Made by a program: the position numbers and the translations under genes
Part shown: positions 1-14,600 of the stretch, one piece after another
Numbering within the stretch: the first letter of the stretch is position 1
Layout: each line of letters begins with the position of its first letter
Assembly: GCF_040581485.1 (NCBI RefSeq)
Contig: NC_090129.1
Span: forward strand, 21,210,764 to 21,274,763
From: Linepithema humile
Lineage: Eukaryota > Arthropoda > Insecta > Hymenoptera > Formicidae
DNA: 64,000 bases
Reading direction: 5' to 3'
Notes under the pieces: generated by a model
The model's database searches: none
Told to the model about the DNA's origin: nothing
The model's input: the letters and a program-made list of their open reading frames with translations, nothing else

Positions 1-89
1 TCTTATATTAACTCTGATATGATGACCACAATATTATTAAATATTAAAATATAAAGTAATAAACTAGAATTTATAACCGCTATAATTAA

Positions 90-94
90 TATAA

Positions 95-146
<52 letters not shown>
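90..146. repeat. (TA)n-rich microsatellite
   Basis: Nearly pure alternating A/T, with a few AAA interruptions. A simple repeat in the AT-rich left flank. Confidence 0.9.
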
Positions 147-148
<2 letters not shown>

Positions 149-1805
149 TATTAATTTAATAACCTAATATTATTCACTATAATTAAATTTATTAAAACAT
201 TTTAGGAAAATTGACATTTTTTGACGAAACAATATTATTATATGCAAATAAATATTAAAAAAGAATACAATAATTATTATATAATTGTAGACATTATTCC
301 ATTATATAAACTGTAGATTTTTTCTCGGAATCTTCTGTTAGTTCAGTCTCTCATAAAAAATTGAACTCACAATGCCATAGCCGCGTTCACAATTGTTCAG
401 AATAAGTCGAGATTTTTATCATGAATATTGTGCAACGCGTTGATAAGGACGATCATGGCTTTTGATGTATTATACAATAGTGAAGTAGTAAAATACGTTT
501 AACGATCCACCGAATATTTGTTAGACCGATATAAACTCGTTGTACACTCGAAACGTAACATCTCTGCGAAATATATAATAGAGTTATATAAAATATTGAT
601 TATCTCGTTTTTATTGCAGTCTTATTAAAAGAAATTATTATAATTTTAGATATATTATAATCTTTTTGTTCTACTCTTTCTAAAAAAGACTTTCTAAATA
701 AGTCGGAAAATTTACCACATGTCATAAACATCTTATGCGACTCCCAATAATTTTTAAATTATCTATTATTTTTTTATTAACATTTAAAAAAAATATATTA
801 TCGAGAATAATTTTACGTTTTTCGATAACATGAAGAATAATAGTTTTGTACAGTTTAAGTCACTGAGAAAAATATGTTTTTTTTTCTCCTATCGTTGTTT
901 TTATCTAGTTTTTAATTTTTATCTGAATGTATTTTAAGTTATTTTAATATTCTAACATAAGTATATTGCTCTTTGTGAAGCTTCCACTTACGAAAGGAAT
1001 AGTCTATATGGCAATGCTTCTTGTCGAGACGTCTAGACGTCGCACTTAACATCATCGGCAAACGCGAACAAAAGCGATCGGATACAACGAACCGCTTTTT
1101 CTTCTTATCTACTATATCTATTTCTCACGCAAATTCGCTCATACATATGCGCTCATACATATTCGCTCACACATATCACGATTTAATTTATTCTCCGTTC
1201 AATTTGATGGTAAACAAAAGTGATGAGCAAAAAACGATAGTACTCACGCGAAGGCTTCAGAGTGTTCTACAAATATTTCAAAATGTCATGATCTTCTGCG
1301 AATGTCACGAGATATTAATGCAGGCTTTTTGTACCCCTTTCTGATGCGCGCTGACACCACGTGTTACTCTTTAAGCAAGCGCTGCAGTAAAACCAACGTG
1401 AAAGCACGAGAAGTATTTTTGGCGTGCGTGCTTAATGAGACGAACAGTAAAGCATATTTTACATTTTTCCTCATCGGGTTTACCGTGGACTACCTCGGAA
1501 AGGATAATGGAACCATGACTCACTACTTAAAAACGAGTTTCAGCTTCGCGGTACTCAATAGCCTGCTTCGTTCTCGGAGACTAATGTCGCGGTGTTACGA
1601 AGACCCGTGTGGGCGGATATTTCACTGATTGTGGGATATTCCAATCTTTTGCATTACGCAACATTCTATTTCAACATCTGACCGCTTTTTACTTCCGTCC
1701 TAAATTTTAATTTTCGATAATAAATTTCTTTCTTCTTTTATCCTGGTGAATAAATAATGTTTCCTCACTAATTGATTTATCTGAAAAATTAAAACTATAT
1801 AAATT

Positions 1806-1828
1806 ACACACACACACACACACACACA
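1806..1828. repeat. (AC)n microsatellite
   Basis: Uninterrupted AC dinucleotide run of about 11-12 units in AT-rich DNA. Confidence 0.95.
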
Positions 1829-2488
1829 GACAAATAAGTATAGATTTAGCGATTATTTTATAAATAGATTTATTTACTAGTAAAATGGTTCTATCTCGCC
1901 CTTCCATTCGTTTGAATTGTTTTTGACAGAAAACAAAATTATCGATCAACTGTGCTTCAAGCCGGAAACTGGTCCATGAAAACCATCCATTCGAAACGGA
2001 GATAAAATGGTAAACGTTGCCCAACCAACTCTTGCCAAACACGACGACCGAGTTTCTTTGCACCAGTTTCCAGGCTTGCGTCAGGGGGTCCTTTCTATTT
2101 CTAGGTTAAAGAAAGAATAAGATCGGTAACACGGGAACATTTCCACGATTCTGGTAAATGCAAATGTACCTAGATATTTATAAAGATAAATCTTGGATTT
2201 TCTCTCTTTTCCGCGAGGAGAGAAAGCGACATCGTATTTCTCACGCGCACATTTAACAGCAAAAATTTAAAGATATTTCAAAAAATACGTGATATGTAAA
2301 TTATTTTTCCCTCAGCTTATTTTCTCGATTTAACTACAACATAGTCTCACAAAAATGGCTTAATATTCTTATTAGATTTGGTGTTCTTACTTTTCAAATA
2401 CGAGATCCTAAACTCACATAGACCAAAGATAGTTTCAGTCAACGAAATTTCAAAGGCAAATTAATCCGTGTAGAAGGGGTGTCGAAAT

Positions 2489-2571
2489 TGACGTCATGGA
2501 CGGAATGTACATGTTCTTGCGTCGGGACCATGAGAGACAGACCCTCCCGGTCGTCATGGCGACGAGCCAAT
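2489..2571. promoter_or_regulatory. Candidate regulatory cluster: CRE, X-box-like site, CCAAT box
   Basis: Within an unusually GC-rich, high-complexity block (about 2460-2660) lie a perfect CRE palindrome TGACGTCA (2489-2496), an X-box-like imperfect palindrome GTCGTCATGGCGAC (2550-2563), and CCAAT (2567-2571). CRE binds CREB/ATF factors, X-boxes bind RFX factors and CCAAT binds NF-Y. The X-box half-sites each deviate by about one base from the usual consensus. No start site or gene can be tied to the cluster, so its function is inference. Confidence 0.3.
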
Positions 2572-5500
2572 GGCCCCGAAGAGACCGTCAAGGAGCGGCA
2601 GCCTCACACCCCTTCGTCTCGATTAATTCCCAACTGATCCCCTCAGATTTTGTACATCAAGGAAAGATCAAGAACCTGTCATTTGACCCGGTCCACACAT
2701 ACGACATTACACATCATTACGGCATAACAAGCACATATATCCTTACACAATCAATCAATACAGGATTAAATTTCTGCCACAGGAGATTTTAAAAAATTTA
2801 CTTATTTTTTTATTTTTGATTTATTGAATTACTAAAATATTCTTAAAATTTTTTACATTTTGCGTTTATATTATTTAAAATTATATTAGATATCTATATA
2901 TAACTTTTATTAATTAATAAATTAATTGTATTAAAAATAAAATAATATTTCTGTCAGCGATACTACTTGATAAATGTGCATTTCTTTTCTGCGATAAAAT
3001 TCAGTAATTTAAGACCGATTTTATTTTAATTTGATAACAAAACGGTAATGGAAAATTTGCAGAAGTATTTTAATTCTATCCATCTTTTATTAATAGCGAT
3101 AAATATTGATAAGATACAATTTTCATTTCGCCAAACAGGCAACACCTTTGTTTATCGAAATAGATTGAGCGAGGGAAAACAATACCAAGCGTGTATTTTT
3201 CTTCTTCGACATAAATCGTGGAGCAATCGTTAAGTGCAACGTCGTTTGAAATACATATTCCATGAAGCAATTGTACATTGAACTTGTTTTCGAAAGTGGA
3301 CAAACAAATCGGGAAACGGACATCAGCACGAACAGAAATAACACCGACAGTCTGATTGTCCCTTTAGCTTGGGGAAACGTAGCTAAAATTTGGGGTGAAT
3401 TGCGAATTGGGGAGATCAACAAAGAGTCTCTTAAACAAACATTGTAACACTTCCAATTACTGCAGGAATACAAATCGGAAAATACATTCTTTTTTTCTCT
3501 GTTCATTTAGGTCCAAAGGCATACAAACTTAATATTTAACCTTTGAAATCATTATTTCTCGTTTTTCATCTGGAATATCTCATTGTAATTTCAAAGCTAA
3601 AAAAAGACTTTTCAAAATTTATAAATAAAAAATTTAGTAATTCAATAAATCGTGTATATTAAAGAAAGAAGTTTTGTAAATTTTTTACGGTAGAAATTTG
3701 ATTCCATTAATTGATTTTATAATTTATTCATGTTTTATTAATATTTTTACAATTGATAAACTTTTACGAATCAACTTTCATAGAATTCAGATCTTGTTTA
3801 CAAAAACGATAGAATGATATAATATGTAGGGAAATATAAATTAATAATTAGATAATATGAAATATATATATTAAAATCCAGAATTACACAAGCCAAATAT
3901 AAATGTCAAGTGATGAACGAAATATTCCCAATAGGTACTCGAAATCCCTGATAGCAAATCTGCTCAATCCTCATAGGTCATTAACTACGTCATCGATATC
4001 ACATTGTGAAATTCTATTTCTCGGTTATCGCCGGATTAATGATTGATCAATTGCGTTTAAGCTTATTTCAGCTTGCATTTAATCGTATCATTCATTATTG
4101 TGTGCATCGTTAATCTTCGGAGAAAAATCGAAATATTACGCCAGAGATGTATCTAGATACGCATTCACATTCAATAAAATCTCTCTTCCACTAAGCTCGT
4201 AATCAGCCAAATCTCATCCTTATCGAATTGTCGTAACTCGTCTGATTAATAACAACGCAATTATTAGAGACACGTGTGAAAAACATGACGCAACTATCGG
4301 TGTCGAAAATTTTTCTCTCTTGCTCTACGTAAAATCGCGCTGAAATCGCATTGATTTGCGTCCCACACGAAATGCGTGAAGCTTCTCGATTCTCTGCTGG
4401 ACAGAATTGCGGCGAATAAACGCGACGCGTGGTATCAGTGGGACGGGTGCACGCGATCGGCGGCTTTAGGATTAATTAATTTGACACCGCACACGAGTGA
4501 CGCGAGTCACGAGGAAGCTCGTGATAGCCAGAGCGATCCGGATTTAATTAATAATTAAAAACTGCGTACGTAACGCACATAGTTAATTCACAATCGGAAA
4601 TTTCAATCGGATTATTTTAGACTTCTACGAATCATCGTGAAACACACGAACAAAGCTTAATACGATTCCGTTAATTATTTACGGTTTACAAAAGACGCTC
4701 TAACTTGATCATGAGATTTTCTCTCGCAACTGCAGTTTCAGATTCATCATTTCGCTCGTCTCGAATCTCGCGGTCCTTACATAATGATGCTCACTATTAC
4801 GAAAGTCAACTCGCAATGTTGTCTCGCGAATGCAACAGACCGCGATGATGAGCCAACGTTTCGTAATACTGATTGAAACTCTAGATAACATAATATGTAA
4901 TCACTACTGACTTTACAGATTGATAGTTAACGAGTTTGTAAAGTATTAAGATGTAGGTACAATTTAAGATATCATTAAGCACGAACAGCACAAGTACAAA
5001 TGTTCAACGACCTTGGATGAGCACAGTACCATCATAACATGCACAGGATATTCTATATAATTATTATATATTTTATCTACAATCTTTTTCACACAAAATT
5101 AAAACGCAGAACATAATTCGTCAGTAGTTTCTGCTCGCATAGAAATTCGCATGCAGTTCTATACGAGTTCAGCAGCGATATCTTGATCATATAGTGATCT
5201 GATAGTTGATTTCGTTCGCGTGATATTGACAAAGTCCTCAGAGGGGGGTCTATCTGGTTCGTATGAGGTTAACTGAAGGAGTGACGAGTTAAATGCTTCC
5301 CATAGATCCGTTTATACTGGCCTTCTCAACTAGGCATTTAGATGAATAATATCCATTTTATTACTATTAGGAAACGCGCAAGGCACGCTTTACGATGTCT
5401 TGCATGAGTGAATCATGGTTTGAGTGTCAAATTGATGATACAACATCTTGTTCACGCTTAATTCATCAAGAATTCGTCTTTAATCCTCGACGTTATATTA

Positions 5501-7492
5501 TTCGTTCCTTATATTTGTTTATTATAGTATTTATCGTGTAAAAGTTGTTTGAAGTAGCGTCGGATAAACTAAATATCGAATGCTAGTTTTACTATCGCTT
5601 TTGTTTAAAAAAAAATACGAAGCAACAATTATGACGTTATCGCGAAAAATTAATTCTTGGCATCGTGTTACATTTTGAAAAATCATTGAATCCATGGTTT
5701 AATGATTCAGTCCATTATCACGAGCGCTCGCTAATCAGGCACGTGGCATGAACCTCGAGTGCATTATACGAAATAACAGTCTACTGACGTGCGTACGCGC
5801 CATACTGTCATTCACCAAGCTCGTGGTCGTTGTTCACACGTGATCACGGTGTTGCGTTACAATGTGCGATTACAATCGTCCTTAATGTAGTATGTCCGTC
5901 ATGTAACAATCGTGAATTCTTACTACATTATATGAACCGGAAAGCGAGCGACTGTCTACATCTCAGTTAAGCGAAAGCGAGAGATACGTAACGTGACGAT
6001 ACAAAGCCAGCGAAATGCAACATAATTTTACAACACGTGTCACAATTAAAAGCATTGAAGTAAAATAATTTAAATAAAATAAATTTATAAATCACATTGA
6101 ACAACATTTACATTTTTATATTTTTACGAATTAAAATTTTTATTTTTCTAAAAAAAAAGGATTATTATATATTCAATTATTTAATAAATAATGCGATACA
6201 ATTCTGACTGTATGATCATTGCAGTATATACATTCATGTCAGCATGACATTCATTAGAACACTTAGAACAAGTCAACAAAATGATTAACACCAGCTACAT
6301 AAAACACGAATGTCAAATACATGAGTCGAATAATATTTTGCACGGCCTAAATTAAAAATTTTAATTTATATTTCAACTTTAAAGAAAAAATCTCTTTTAG
6401 AAAAGAACATTTGTAAGACTGATGTTTATTTATATAATTATTATATTTGCTATATTGTATATATAAATATTATGATTATCCGTATAAATTATCCATTTAC
6501 ATTTAAAGTTTTCTCTCGGTTTATCTATGTTTTCTTAACTTTTGAAAATATCTTCCTGTAGCACTCCTAACTTCCGCTGTTATTACACGCAACTGCTCAA
6601 TTATTCTTAATTAGACGATCGTGCAGTTGCAATAAACTAGCTATTCGCCTGTAGTGCACCACGTAGAATTTTTAAGTACGTTTTCGATTGTTGGTACGTA
6701 ATTATACGCGGGCTCATAGGCCGCTTTAATCCCGTTGTAGCTATTATCGTCTCGCTTCACGTCAGACTTTCACTGCTGCTCGAAGAAGCAGAGTGATGAC
6801 GTCGATCAAAGGTTTTTCTCGTGCCAAATCGTCACCATCAGGGATGCTATCATCGATGTCTTATTTCAATAAGAAGCATATGTTCGTAATGCTCTTACAA
6901 GAATACATAAATATTATTCCACCGGAATGAAAACAAATATGTGTGTCAAGGTTTTGTTTGCACGAAATGATGATTTCCACTGGCGATTGATGTTTTCTTA
7001 CACAAGATTTATTTCACATATTTTTTTATTTTTCCAACTGTTATCATTATCGTTTTTATATCCTTCAAACCACACGAGTAAAACTAATAGAAAGCGCCGA
7101 GTATCGCAAAACCTACGGCAATGATATTTTAGTGTCAAGTTAACGAGATATCATTTGCTTATTCGTGGAGGAACTTTCAATCTCGCAAAAAGGGAACACC
7201 TTTTACGTGATTATATCTCGACATACAAGTACTAGGAATGTTCTTTTTGCATCTTAATACTGCGCCTTGCTCTCCTCTATCTTTAGAACGGAGCTTGCCC
7301 CTTGATAATCAAGTTTTAGCTGCGCGGTCGCCTCGGTAATGACCGTGACGTATGACGACGATCGATTATCGAATTAATGGAGTACGTAGGCGACACCTCG
7401 AACGTGTTTCGTTCAAGGGAACTCGGAAAGGAAAATTGCTGCGACGCAATTTGTTCTGCGCATTGCCGGAATCACTTTGAAACATTTATACG

Positions 7493-7500
7493 TGACGTCA
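7493..7500. promoter_or_regulatory. Palindromic CRE (TGACGTCA)
   Basis: Perfect 8-bp CREB/ATF palindrome in the gene-poor left region. It is only a motif match and no target gene is visible nearby. Confidence 0.25.
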
Positions 7501-7861
7501 GTAATTTTTATGCAATTTCACTTCACTTCAAGATATGCTTGAAACACTAAAAATAGATTAAATCTGCTTTCAATAGGATTTGCAGCTTACCTAAAGATAG
7601 TTCTACCTATAGATACCGTCAATTTGTTATTTTATATTAAAATAGATGTTTATTGAAAGTATTGATTTTAGTAAATCTAATAAATTATTGTTTTATCTTA
7701 TATTTGAAAAGTTTTATGGAATAATTGTTAAATTTCAAAGATGTAGATCACTGAAAAACATACATTAAGTACGTATTGCGTAAATTTCGAATGATTTTGC
7801 GGAAGTTTAAAATTATATATCAAATAATGTAATTAACAAAATATAGTTGACAAACACTTTG

Positions 7862-8612
7862 GACTTATTTTGCATCAAGCTAGAATTAAGAATGGAAAAA
7901 TCGCGTATATATAAATATATATTTAGTGCAAAATATAAAGTTCTAAATAAATCTGTGCTTCCACATGTCTTTATGGTAGTTCGTAGCATATATCTAGCTG
8001 TAGAATAAAAGGTTCTACTAAGTGTTCTTCTAAGTGTTAGAGCCGGCACAGCCAACGATTTAGTCTCACAATCCTGACTCTCGGAGTTTAATTAACAATT
8101 TAATTTAATATTTAATATTAAAGCCATAATTAATTCAATTTTTAAATGTCATCGTGTGATCAAAATATATCATTTTTACTATATTTCAAAGGAAAAAAAA
8201 GATTATAACCAATTTCTCCAATACTCGTGCCGTGAAAGGGCGAAGAATACTGGCTTTTGGAATTTGGTTCGATGCGAATCGTTCATATCAGTCCCAGTTG
8301 ACGCCCATGTATGGAATAGAGACATACATGGATAACACTTTGAGACTTGCAGACTTCTTCTCTCCTTAAAAAGAAAGGGAGATGGTTTTGAACCCGGTGA
8401 GTCAGGATTGTGAGACTACATCGTTGGCTGCACGGCTATTAACACTTAGACGAGTAGTAGAACCTTCTATTGTACAGCTAAGTAGTACAAACTACCACAA
8501 AAACTGTGTAGAAGCACAGATTTATTTAGGACTCTATTTTGCATTAAATATATATTTATACATATATACGCAATTTTTTAATTCTTAATTCTAGCTTAAT
8601 GCTAAATAAAAT
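7862..8612. repeat. Long imperfect inverted repeat, MITE-like
   Basis: The left arm (about 7862-8084) read in reverse complement matches the right arm (about 8394-8612) over roughly 220 bp at about 80 percent identity with small indels. A spacer of about 310 bp separates the arms. Shared landmarks are a block around 8055-8077 repeated at 8400-8422, an arm centre ending in GCACAGATTTATTTAG, and an outer block around TTCTTAATTCTAGCTT. Such a structure fits a decayed foldback or MITE-type element, or two head-to-head copies of one repeat. A B-box-like GGTTCAAAACC stretch (minus strand, near 8385-8395) hints at a tRNA-derived SINE but is imperfect. No transposase and no clear target duplication are visible. 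Confidence 0.65.
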
Positions 8613-11600
8613 AAGTGTAAGAATAAAATAATATTATCTAAAATTAAATACAATATAAAAAAATAGAAAGAATAGATAAATGCGCAAATTTTAATAATTA
8701 TAAAAAATTATAAAAAATAAACTCGAAAAAAAATTTGATTTTCAATATAATTTGTTTCAATTTATATGTCGTTAATGGCTTTTAAAACAGTTGCAAACAT
8801 TTTATGCGGCGTTGTCGAAACGAATTACGAATAGATTCATGCAAACAGAGCAAATTGTTTAGGTAACTATTTTTCGGCATCGTATTTGCATTGGAAGTCC
8901 CGAGTTCTAGTGCGATAAACGTGACTTGCGCGATAATTGCATGTGCTTAGAATAAGACATTCGCGAAATTATAAATTTTGTTGAACATTTAACACAAGTT
9001 AATGTGCGTCATGTGTGCATGTATGTGTATTTGGCTATATAATCGGTAGAATCAGATGATTGATGCGTAAGCGAGAAATATTGTTCTCTCATTTCGTTCA
9101 TTCATTTCAGTTCATTCGTCTCATCGGTTCTTTCTCGTCAAATTCTTCAGACTATAATAATTTATATTGTGAGATCCATGAATCTCTATTTCGTATTTCC
9201 AATATTTCAGATTTTTAATTATATATCTATAAAATGAGAAATAATAACTGTCTCGAACAATTTCTGTCCGGAAATGGGAGAAAATTGTCCTTTGCATTCC
9301 AATTATGGGATAGAATTCATTGTTTGCTGCTAGCTGCAGTTATTTTTGTCTTTCACAAATTTCATTCATGTCGTAGGAAACTGCGTTCGACAACAAGATG
9401 AGGCATCGCTCAAGCTGACCTTTGCATTCACCTTTCCACTCGATCTAGCAATCAGCTACCTTATATATTTACACGTCGTAAGGAAATGCCTTGTATCATC
9501 GCTCGATAATCCGCCCACTCGAGTGCTAAGCAATGTAATTTGGGAATCGTAAATGCTTGCTCATCACGACGCTACTGTAATTGACATTTTAATCACACAT
9601 TGGTTCGCATCGGTTTATTGCTTATTTATTGTAGAATCCCACATGTTAGACGCACACATGTTCCCCCCCAAATGTATAATTTAAGAGGCAATAACCTGCT
9701 AAGTCGCGCAGCAGATTATCGCTCCGAGCTAACAAATGAGCAATTAAAAGGATAGAAATCATATTCTTCTCTTGTATGAGTTCACATTTTGACATACCAT
9801 TTTACAAAAGAATGCAGCATTTCCGAAATTGCTATTTTATTATCTCAAAGGAATAGTTTAGATGATCACATTTTCTTTCAATAAAAATAATGCAAATTAA
9901 AATTCAAAATTGGATAATGATACATCCAATAATTATAACTATAGATGTAAAAAAGTAATTATTTTCAACACCTAATTATTTGTCTATAATATTTTAAAAC
10001 AGTTGTGCATTTGCTACGCACACCTTGCATTCGAACGAACTATCACCGCGCACAGGTGACAGGAGTATTCGTGTAAATAGCGAATAGAATGGGCCGAGCG
10101 AAAGGCAAGTTCTACATTTTTGCAACGGGGGCAACCTTGCCATGCCTAATGCGAACTTCACGCTAGACTTGTAATATTTCGCACATACGCCTAAAAATAT
10201 ATAAGCGTGTTAAAGTGACGTATGTGAATTAGCGCTTTGCAAAATTCTGCGATAAAGCACGGGCGGAGGAGCGGTAACGCGATCGTGTGAGATGGCTCAC
10301 AATTTCGGCTGAGAGATCTTTGAATAACTCCGCGCTAGAAAGTGAATCTGACTGCGCTTTCGACGCCGCTCTCGCTAACGTGGAACGCTATGACGCATAA
10401 GTACGATGCGGGATGCAACTGAAAGATGAGCTCACGAAGCGCAGCTAGCTCCGACGCTGAAATAAGATTTTATGGCTGCCATAGGTGCCGTCTATTCCAG
10501 TTTTAAAGCGGACGCGTCACACTATATTATGGTGAAACACAATGAAAGATGAGAATAAACAGGATGCTGAACACAAGATATTCTCGTCTTACGGCAATTT
10601 CGTATCAAGCCTTTTGTCAAAGCCTTTTTCATTTGCTTTAATCTCTCGTTACTCTTGCGAAAGTCGTCTCTCTGTTGCAACAAAAAAAAAATTCTGCAGA
10701 GGTGCGTGATAAAAATTCACCGATGTGCACGAGAGACCTCCGGAAGTTACATAAAATCCGCGTGCATGCTGCGAACATGTTCGATACACGTGACGTGCAA
10801 TGAGTAATAATTGTACACATGTGTATATCTAATCGTGCGACGTGGGCATTTCGGTTTCTAAGTATATCCATGATTGTTAGTGAACAATAAACAGAACGGT
10901 AAATTGTAAAAAAAAAATGCGACTTTAATTTTCGATAGAATAAATATGAAAAAATACTTTTTCTAAATAATAAAATAAATACATATTCTTTAAAATTATT
11001 TTTTTACTTAATTATTGCACTTCTACTATGTAGAGATCATCAAAATTATATCTCGAGGTCTCGTTTGAAAGAAGAACAAAGTGAACGATGCATTGTAATC
11101 GCACTACAATTGGAACGAGACTATCGCGAGTTCAATGACGAAATGCACGTTATCGCCGTAGACTTGAGTGTTTTTCAATTTCTCGCCGAGTCACGTGAGC
11201 ACCGCAGCTCTGATATTGTTACGCCTTCCGGAAAACAGGTTCTTGATTACTTAATACCTGTCGAGCGGTTGATATGCTTCCATTAAACTGTTCAGTAAAA
11301 GGAATGCCTTGCAGGCAGACAACTTTAGTCACACGTGACAACATAAAGAAGTCTGCATTCTTAATGTAACGACGAAGTAAACCGAAAGATGACTCATACG
11401 CTTCGATTGTAATTTGCATCGATCCCTGCTTAATATATTCAAAATACGAACATGCAAATAGTGTGATCATGATGAGCGTAAGTTGAGTCAGTGCGCAATA
11501 ATACATTAAGTCACGTTGCGGAACTAAAAATAAAAATTAATATTATTCTTACGCGAATAAAAAATTATTCATATATTTTTCATACATAATAATTTATAAA

Positions 11601-14600
11601 CATAACTTATCGAATTGAATCATGTAGACATTTTTTTAAATTATTTATAAAAACAAATAAAAATTAACACTTATTCTTTTTATTCCTATTTATTTCTATT
11701 ATTCGATTTGGCAAAGTTATATTAATTAAATAATTGTATATTTTAAATTTCTAGATATGTAATTTGGAACATATATAATTACAAAAGTCTCACCTTTAGA
11801 AGTGTATCTCTGCTTACAGTACATTTTAACTAAAAATTCAAGCACACATTTTGCTAAAAAATAATCCCGAACGATATACCGTTGGCGCTGCCCAAATGCG
11901 CGCTCATTAATAATTGATAGCTTATCTATTTATCTCTCTCGAGAGGTACACGAACTGAATTACAGAATTATCACGTAGTAGCAACAATTGTGCGCTGCAT
12001 ACGAAGATTATTCATGTTCAAAACGTGCCTATTGACATGGAACATTTGCATTATAATGTTATAATATGCTAGTGGCAGAAATACGTCTATGTAGAACACA
12101 TCGAAATCTTGACAATTATGCCATGGGAATTGTTACAATTAGAATCGGAAGAGTTGGCCGCGATAAATGTAGAACATTGCGTCTACAATATAATAGACTG
12201 AAACTCGAGCATTTTAGAAAGTTATTTCCGGGAATTGGAAAAATATTTATTGAGAATCAATGCATGGCTAGACAAACTTATTGTTTATACACTCATTGCA
12301 TTATATAAATGAAAATTTTCATAACATTACTTATATAAACACAATTATAAATCAAATATAATATGCTAGTAAGAAATATTAATATTATCAAAATTATTAT
12401 AGTTTTTATTTAATTTTATATATATTAAATACATTTATGTAAAGTTATAACTTTAAATATTGTATTAATGAACAGTATGTTTCAATAGAATATTTCGAGA
12501 CGATGGAAATCTCTTTTATTAAATTTATCTGTGGAGGTTTCCCAAGCCACACAAAATTTCCGCTGGCAAGGGGAAATGCGTTCTGTCGCGGTTTTACTGA
12601 TAAAAGTTTACATGTATATACGTAGCGCGCGCGCGGTCGCCTTGTCGCGAGTGTCGTACTGATTCATCATAATTTACCGGCGAGCAAAACGCGTTATCAT
12701 TATGCAAATAATTACATTTGCGCGACAAAACGCGGTCTACTTATCGCAAAGTATTCGACTTTAAAAGGAGCTGTGGTTCTTATTATTAGAATATTCTACA
12801 TACCATATGCAAAAAAGGAATTATTACGTCAAAAATTATCAGTTCTGAAGTTAAAAATACGTAAAACATTATTTTGCAAATCCGGATATAGATAATACGA
12901 TGATTAAGTGTTTAAGGAATCTTCCTCTGCACCGTCGATTCGTAAAAATAGTCACAATGAAAATAAATTTATAGCAGTCGCCAACCGGATTCAATGCCAT
13001 TGACCGTTGATACGTAATATTGATTTACGTATAATCATAGCTCGCGAAAACTGCGGGGGCCAATCCGATAACCTATCGTAACGACACAATCCGTGTTTTT
13101 ATCCATTCTGCAGTCTGCTTAGGAGGTCGAAAGTTGTCGCGTTGATAAGATGCTTTTGCGTTGCACGCAGTAAGATAACAGTAAATATTGACCGCAGATG
13201 TCGGCATCAAAACGTCTCGTAAAAACAAGATGACGTAAAGGCACGGTAAAACATATATTCTTTGATGTTTCCTACACAAGCAATAACTTTTTACAAAAAT
13301 TTTCGGAAAATTGAGATTCTCTATGTAATATAAAATATCAAAAATCCTATTTTATTTTCCCATCAGTTACTTAGAAAATTTATAGTTATACATATATATT
13401 TTACTGTTATCAATTATTATGTATATTATATATATATTATACAATATATTTCTTTCATACTCTAAATATACTGACCAGAAAAAGTTAATGAAGTATGAGC
13501 TTGACATATAAGAATGACAAGAGATGCTTTCTCGTATATTTACATTATCGATTTTAAAAGAAAGTTTTTTATAAATAATCGCGACATTAAGCATTTTCTT
13601 CGCAGCGAGCTGTTTACCTCAAAGTGAAGCGAAGAAAAATCTTTCGACGCGTGAAGGAGCTACGTCATAGAGTTAACCGTTATTAGACATGCATCAGTTA
13701 ACGTTATAGAAAATAAATGACGTAATATAGCAGGGTTGCAGCCTCTTGCGATGAATATAATTTTTTCATCGAAGTTTCTTTCTTTCATAATAATTCGTCG
13801 GAAACTTGATTAGAATAAAGTACGATATAGAAATTTCTAAAATTCGATTTTAAATTAAACAACCAGCATTTAAGAGTATATTTTACTGATATCTGTTTTC
13901 TCTATTTTATAATACAAACAATTATAAAAAATATAGAAATGTATTGAAGATATAAAATGTTATTTATGTTGAAGACTAATTGTGCGCACTCTGCAGTTGC
14001 CATGCGCGAAACAAAAGTAATGCAGATGCCAAGCAATTTATTCATGATATCGCTTCACGGAAAATTTTCCATTTATAAGTCTGATTATGAGACCCTCTCA
14101 ATGTTAAACGGTTAAATAACTCAGGGTAAATGGACAAAGCGGTGTCAATTGTCAGATTTAAGAATTTTCCAAGCAGCAGGGGGCTTTGTTACAATCGCCG
14201 CCGTTAATAATGTTAATGTATAATAGATTTAGAAACAACACATTTTATTAGAATGCGATTCTAAGCGTATAAAATTTTAACGTATAAAAAAATGCTTTAT
14301 TTGTATATTTAAAGCGTTAAGAATAAAATGAGGACGACATTATAATCATACAGCATAAAAGGTACGAGAAAATTTATATTTAAATAAATAATTTGCATTT
14401 AATATCATACTATGACAAAGAAAAGATGCAAATTTTTACTAGAGCTTTAGTATAACTAGAGACGTATCTTCGCAACTGATAATAAATTATGAATTATACA
14501 ATGATATGGAAGAACAGCGAAAGGACGTTTCAGAACGTAAGCTATCACGTGTATAGTAATCGCTACTAATTAAGAGCTTCGGTCCGCCGTTGCAAATGAG

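Noticed and set aside
1302..1628. 108-codon open frame on the plus strand
   Set aside because: No family resemblance, no splice context, and flanked by AT-rich non-coding DNA.
8040..8095. Possible SINE tRNA-like head with A and B boxes
   Set aside because: Box spacing and stems are poor, and the repeated homology lies upstream rather than downstream of the boxes. Kept only as a hint in the inverted-repeat entry.
11085..11130. Similarity to the miR-33 mature sequence (GCATTGTAATCGCA)
   Set aside because: Mismatches in the defining positions and no complementary arm downstream to form a precursor hairpin.
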